From the NCBI GenBank assembly GCA_016935365.1, contig JAFGRB010000189.1, positions 1 through 49,291 on the forward strand: 49,291 bases of DNA, in the 5' to 3' direction. The notes under the pieces were generated by a model, which was not told the DNA's origin, did not search any database, and saw nothing but the letters and a program-made list of their open reading frames with translations. Positions 45,625 to 49,291 of the stretch are shown piece by piece. Origin of the DNA: Deltaproteobacteria bacterium (lineage in GTDB: Bacteria; Myxococcota; B64-G9). The first letter of the stretch is position 1; each line of letters starts with the position of its first letter. A program made the translations under genes and the position numbers.

Positions 45625-46671
45625 ATGATTCGCGCGTGTCTCTCGTCGTTGGCCGCTCTCCTGCTGGCGAGCCCCTGGGCGCTGGCCGCCGAGGGGGGCA
45701 AGATCCGGGTCCTGACCACCTCCTCGTCCTACGCGCCCATCGTGCGCTACATCGGCGGCGACAAGGTCGAGGTCGAGTACATCGTCAAGGGCTACCAGGA
45801 CCCCCACATCGTGCGGCCCAAGCCGAGCCTGGCGGTCGACCTGGCCAAGACGGACCTGCTGATCGCCACCGGCCTGGACCTCGAGGCCTGGCTGCCCACC
45901 CTGCAGGACATGTCCGGCAACCCCGCCATCATGAGCGGCCAGAAGGGCTACGTGTCGGTCGCGGCGGGCCTGAAGATCGCCGAGAAGCCCACCTCGCTCG
46001 ACCGCTCCGAGGGCGACGTGCACATCTTCGGCAACCCGCACATCCACACCAGCCCGCTCAACGGCAAGGTCATCGCCGAGAACATCACCATCGGCCTCAA
46101 GAAGGTCCTGCCCCAGCACGCGGCGCTCTTCGAGGCCAACCTCAAGAAGTTCGATGCCGAGATCGACCGAAGGCTCTTCGGCGAGCAGCTCGTCAAGCTC
46201 CTGGGCGGCAAGACCCTCTGCAGGCTGGCGGAGAAGGGCCAGCTCTACGCCTTCCTCGAGAAGAAGAAGTTCAAGGGCAAGCCGCTCACGGACTTCCTCG
46301 GCGGCTGGATGAAGAAGGCCCTTCCGCTTCGCGGCAAGAAGATCGTCACCTACCACAAGAACTGGACCTACTTCTCCCAGCTCTTCGGCATCGAGGTGGT
46401 GGGCTACATGGAGCCCAAGCCGGGCATCCCGCCCACCCCCGGCCACATCTCGAGCTTGATCGACAGGATGCGGCGCGAGAAGATCACCGTCGTGCTGGCG
46501 GCCAACTACTTCGACATCGGCAAGGTCGAGCGGGTGACCGAGATGACCGGCGCCAAGCCGGTGGTCGTGGCCCTTTCGGTGGACGGCCAGCCCGAGATGA
46601 AGACCTTCTTCGACCAGTTCGACATCTGGCTGGACGCGCTCAACGCCGCCTTCGCGAGCTCGGGGAGCTGA
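45625..46671 (+). CDS. Zinc/manganese ABC transporter substrate-binding protein (ZnuA/TroA-like)
   Basis: Encodes 348 aa. GAGGAGG precedes the ATG. A signal peptide (to about 22, LLLASPWALAA) leads to a cluster A-I fold: KIRVLTTSSSYAPIV, DPHIVRPKPS with the first metal His, GNPHIHTSP with the second, YHKNWTYF with the third, and PGIPPTPGHI. The long Asp/His-rich loop of many ZnuA proteins is absent. It binds divalent metal in the periplasm and hands it to the permease encoded 48 bp downstream. Confidence 0.92.
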   Translation: MIRACLSSLAALLLASPWALAAEGGKIRVLTTSSSYAPIVRYIGGDKVEVEYIVKGYQDPHIVRPKPSLAVDLAKTDLLIATGLDLEAWLPTLQDMSGNPAIMSGQKGYVSVAAGLKIAEKPTSLDRSEGDVHIFGNPHIHTSPLNGKVIAENITIGLKKVLPQHAALFEANLKKFDAEIDRRLFGEQLVKLLGGKTLCRLAEKGQLYAFLEKKKFKGKPLTDFLGGWMKKALPLRGKKIVTYHKNWTYFSQLFGIEVVGYMEPKPGIPPTPGHISSLIDRMRREKITVVLAANYFDIGKVERVTEMTGAKPVVVALSVDGQPEMKTFFDQFDIWLDALNAAFASSGS

Positions 46672-46719
46672 GATCGGCCGGCGCGGGGCGCTCGAAGGGG
46701 GCCCGTAGAGAGGCGACGC

Positions 46720-48102
46720 ATGAGCATGTTCGAGCTGATGATACGGCCCTTCGTGGAGTGTCTGATCCTGGTCGGCATCCACTCCTACCTGGGCCTGCAC
46801 GTCATCCGCCGGCGGGTCATCTTCGTCGACCTGGCCCTGGCCCAGATCGCCGCCCTGGGCGCCACGGTCGGCGGCGCGCTGGGCATCATGCACGAGACGC
46901 CCGAGGCGCTGCTCTACTCGCTGGTCTTCTGCCTGGTGGGCGCGGCCCTGTTCGCCTTCACCCGCGTGCGGCACGACCGCATCCCCCACGAGGCGGTCAT
47001 CGGCCTGGTCTACGCCATCTCGTTCTCGATCGCCATCCTGGTCGTGCAGAAGACCGAGGGCGTCGAGCACATGGAGGACATCCTGGTCGGGCGGCTGCTG
47101 TACGTGAGCTGGGGCGACATCCTCACCGCGCTGGTGGCCTACGCGCTCGTCGGCGCGATGCACCTCATCTACTGGAAGCGCTTCATTCTGATCTCGGACT
47201 TCCCGGAGAAGGCCTACCGCCAGGGCCTCAACGTGCGGCTGTGGGACTTTCTCTTCTACGCCTCGTTCGGCTTCGTGATCACCTTCTCCACCAAGGTCGC
47301 CGGCGTGCTGCTGGTCTTCGTCTTCCTGGTGGCGCCGGCCATCCTGGCCTCGATGATCACCGATCGCTTCGGCCGCCAGCTGCTGATCGGCTGGGGCGTC
47401 GGCACGCTGGTGACGGTCGTCGGGCTGGCCATCTCGGCCCACCGGTCCGTGGACCTGCCCAGCGGGCCGTCGGTGGTGACCTTCTACGGGGTCGTGCTGG
47501 GCCTGGGCGCGGTGCTCGTGGCCAACGTGCGCGCCAAGCGCCACCTGTGGGCGCTGCTGTGGACCGGGGTCGGCGCGCTGGGCGTGCTGGCGGTCGGCTT
47601 CGGGGTCTACTACCTCGGCCGCGGCCTGGCCTCCGAGGGGACCCTGGCCGTCCGGATGGCCAGGGCCATGGACGAGCTGGCCACCCACGGCAGCGCGCAC
47701 TCTCCGGTCGCGGCTCCAGCCGACAAGGACGGAGCGGCGGCGGCCGGCCTGGACGCCTTCGAGTCCGAGGAGGACGAGTTCGATCACATCTGCAAGGACA
47801 TCGACGGGGGCAGGCGGGGGGGCATCGTCCACCTGGTGCGCTTCCTGGCCGACCCCGAGACGCCGCTGTTCTACTGCGAGCAGGGCCTGGAGCTGCTGCG
47901 AAAGACCGCCGGGCAGGACTTCGGCTTCGCCTGCGACGCCGAGCCGGCCGAGCGCGACAAGGCCTGTCAGGCCATGAAGGCGTGGCTGGAGGAGCGGGAC
48001 CAGCTGGTCGAGGAGCCGCTGCCCGGCCGCGGCCACCGGCACCGCCACGGCCACGGGCACGGCCACGGCCGCGGCCACGGCCGCGGCCACGGGCACGAAT
48101 GA
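46720..48102 (+). CDS. Zinc/manganese ABC transporter permease with long His-rich tail (ZnuB-like)
   Basis: Encodes 460 aa; ZnuB proteins usually have about 260-290. Residues 1-300 carry eight to nine membrane segments and family motifs (GLHVIRRRVIFVDLALAQIAA, DRIPHEAVIGLVYA, VAPAILASMI). The remaining 130 or so residues are soluble: an acidic stretch, CEQGLELL and a Cys pair. They end in about 25 residues of alternating His/Gly/Arg (HRHRHGHGHGHG), a likely metal-binding or sensing tail. No ATPase gene is present, so this transporter must use one encoded elsewhere. Confidence 0.9.
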   Translation: MSMFELMIRPFVECLILVGIHSYLGLHVIRRRVIFVDLALAQIAALGATVGGALGIMHETPEALLYSLVFCLVGAALFAFTRVRHDRIPHEAVIGLVYAISFSIAILVVQKTEGVEHMEDILVGRLLYVSWGDILTALVAYALVGAMHLIYWKRFILISDFPEKAYRQGLNVRLWDFLFYASFGFVITFSTKVAGVLLVFVFLVAPAILASMITDRFGRQLLIGWGVGTLVTVVGLAISAHRSVDLPSGPSVVTFYGVVLGLGAVLVANVRAKRHLWALLWTGVGALGVLAVGFGVYYLGRGLASEGTLAVRMARAMDELATHGSAHSPVAAPADKDGAAAAGLDAFESEEDEFDHICKDIDGGRRGGIVHLVRFLADPETPLFYCEQGLELLRKTAGQDFGFACDAEPAERDKACQAMKAWLEERDQLVEEPLPGRGHRHRHGHGHGHGRGHGRGHGHE

Positions 48103-48135
48103 AGGCGCCCAGGGCGTGACAGCGCCTGTCCCGGT

Positions 48136-48878
48136 GTGTACCCCCGTCTGATCGTTGCAGATGAACGGGCAATTCCTATTCTTGCAAAGGATGACACGTG
48201 GGTTCCCTATGGCAAGCAGCTCGATTCGACTTCTCATGGCCGCTACCTGAAGTACTCGCGCCGGTCTCCGTGGCTGGAGATGGTGGACGAGAACGGTAAG
48301 CGCGTCTTTCGCATTCATCAGGACGGAAAGGCAGGCCGTGCTCGACCTGGTCACGCTGCCGAAGCGACTGTCCTGTCGAGCATCGCAACTGCGGAGTTCC
48401 CTCACCTGTATGCTGTACGCGAGGAGATGCGTTCGTGGCGTTTGCTGCAGCTCGATCCGGTGGGACTGCGCAAGCCCAGTCCGCTCACTGCGGATGAAGC
48501 GTTGCTTCCAGACGGTTCGAACCTGGCGGCTGTCCTTTTTCGAATCAAGACGGAGACAAAAACGCCGGATGTTCCAAAAGGAGCCCTGGCGGACATTGCA
48601 GGCGAGCCCTCTGAGATCATCCCGGGCGTAATGGATGTGGATGTCGATCGGGACGATGCATCACGAGAGTACCGCGCAAGCGTGTCGCTACGGGATGGTT
48701 TCGAGTTCAACACTTCTGTGATCTCCGACGGGACCCTCCGAGTTCTCGCCCTCTTGACATTGCTGCACGATCCGACGCACCGGGGAGTCGTGTGTTTCGA
48801 AGAGCCTGAGAACGGCGTGCATCCGGCTCGATTGCGCACCCTCATCGACCATCTCCAGCGCCTGATCCCTGATCCGAC
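48136..48878 (+). pseudogene. AAA ATPase remnant (AAA_21/OLD-like), truncated at both ends
   Basis: The open frame begins in the middle of the family: the P-loop part is missing. It retains TVLSSIATAEFPHLYAVREE, the lid-like LQLDPVGLRKPSP, the signature ISDGTLRVLALLTLL and Walker B VVCFEEPENGVHP. After LIDHLQRLIP the usual THSP-type end is lost, and the frame runs on as unrelated sequence to 49137. The GTG at 48136 has no good ribosome site. GC is lower than in the metal operon just upstream, which suggests horizontal origin. Confidence 0.75.
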
Positions 48879-49222
48879 TGATTGCAATTCCGGTGTGGAG
48901 GAGCGATTGGAGTCGTTCCGGTACGTGAGACGGAAGCCTGGGCAATGGTGGATGGAGAAGCGCTTCGCAGGGCTTTTGGCGTTACTCTGGCGGACGATGC
49001 GCTGGGCGTTCCCGCTCGGCCGCAGGATGTCGAGAGCATCAGTGACCCCAAGCGGAGCCTCGACGAAGCATGGGTCGCCTCCAAGGGGAGGCGTAGACGG
49101 AAGAAGCGATCCGATCCACCGGCCTACCTCCAGCTGATCGGAGAACGGATGCGCCTGGATCTGCTGCAACGGGTTCCTGCTTTCCAGCTGTTTCAGGAGG
49201 AACTCACCGCCGTACTAGACCT
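48876..49222 (+). pseudogene. DUF4276-like protein fragment, out of frame with the ATPase
   Basis: In the frame two bases after that of the ATPase, sequence with protein character runs without a stop from about 48864: VPVRETEAWAMVDGEAL, a PARPQDVESISDPKRSL block and YLQLIGERMRLDLL followed by VPAFQLFQEEL. This resembles the C-terminal half of DUF4276, a TOPRIM-like partner of AAA ATPases. Its N-terminus and the ATPase C-terminus were apparently removed by one internal deletion. The open frame continues to the window end, past the terminator. Confidence 0.6.
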
Positions 49223-49257
49223 AAAACAAGCGCGGCTTTCCAAGCCGCGTTTGTTTT
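49223..49257. terminator. Bidirectional terminator candidate
   Basis: CGCGGCTT (49231-49238) and AAGCCGCG (49242-49249) pair perfectly around TCC. AAAACAAG precedes and TTTGTTTT follows, so it can act on both strands. Confidence 0.75.
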
Positions 49258-49266
49258 CAGGGCTAG

Positions 49267-49287
49267 CCGCCCGAAGGGCGGTCGTTT
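49267..49287 (+). terminator. Second terminator-like hairpin
   Basis: CCGCCC and GGGCGG pair around GAA, followed by TCGTTTT, 9 bp after the first hairpin. The window ends 4 bp later. Confidence 0.55.
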
Positions 49288-49291
49288 TGGG

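Noticed and set aside
45244..48405. 1053-aa minus-strand open frame opposite the metal-uptake operon
   Set aside because: Repetitive His/Gln/Asp composition is the antisense of ZnuA and ZnuB codons. No motif or ribosome site supports it.

Overview
The window is high-GC DNA from a bacterium that looks like a member of the Myxococcota or a related former deltaproteobacterial lineage. The evidence is a GYF protein with an AgmX/PglI-type C-terminal domain, a secreted subtilase with a MYXO-CTERM-like tail, a lipid A gene (so a Gram-negative envelope), many PilZ and two-component proteins, and large Cys-rich surface lipoproteins. No rRNA, tRNA or CRISPR array was seen.

Layout. (1) 1-6290: two overlapping surface-lipoprotein genes, one a 1637-aa mosaic (thrombospondin-3-like, YVTN, Kelch, two PA14-like domains) and one a 393-aa beta-propeller. 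(2) 6424-11364: an envelope-glycolipid operon: GnnA-like Gfo/Idh/MocA oxidoreductase, lpxB, polyprenyl-phosphate sugar synthase (GT2), GT39-type transferase and a small membrane protein. (3) 11365-11764: non-coding, with REP-like hairpins and a 46-bp direct repeat. (4) 11765-22538: a B12-binding radical SAM enzyme on the minus strand, diverging from a tightly coupled plus-strand series: PilZ-acyltransferase fusion, a second B12 radical SAM enzyme, a 7TM hybrid histidine kinase and a REC-kinase protein. (5) 22666-25510: NifU-like Fe-S protein, a GEIDL-motif membrane protein, a PilZ protein coupled to a 51-aa ORF, and the GYF-AgmX protein.

(6) 25511-31315: lower-GC accessory DNA bounded and divided by three near-identical copies (50-56 bp) of the 3' end of the GYF-AgmX gene. 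It carries a DUF3800 gene, a Cys-rich secreted protein and a 1333-aa lipoprotein combining a degenerate subtilase with a TolB-like propeller. The third repeat copy forms the 3' end of an intact S8 protease on the other strand. (7) 33688-43928: a compact five-gene run: an unrecognised protein with a Cys-rich tail, an HSP90/GHKL-type ATPase, a giant 1556-aa protein that starts with a degenerate copy of the same ATPase fold and carries four internal repeats, then a membrane histidine kinase and a sigma54-dependent response regulator. This is the best candidate for an undescribed system.

(8) 44061-48102: a zinc/manganese-type uptake operon (outer-membrane barrel, ZnuA-like binding protein, ZnuB-like permease with a His-rich tail, no ATPase) behind a good sigma54 promoter candidate. 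(9) 48136-49291: the decayed remnant of an AAA ATPase/DUF4276-type pair, ending in two terminator-like hairpins.

All functions come from reading motifs and gene order by eye. No database search was run.
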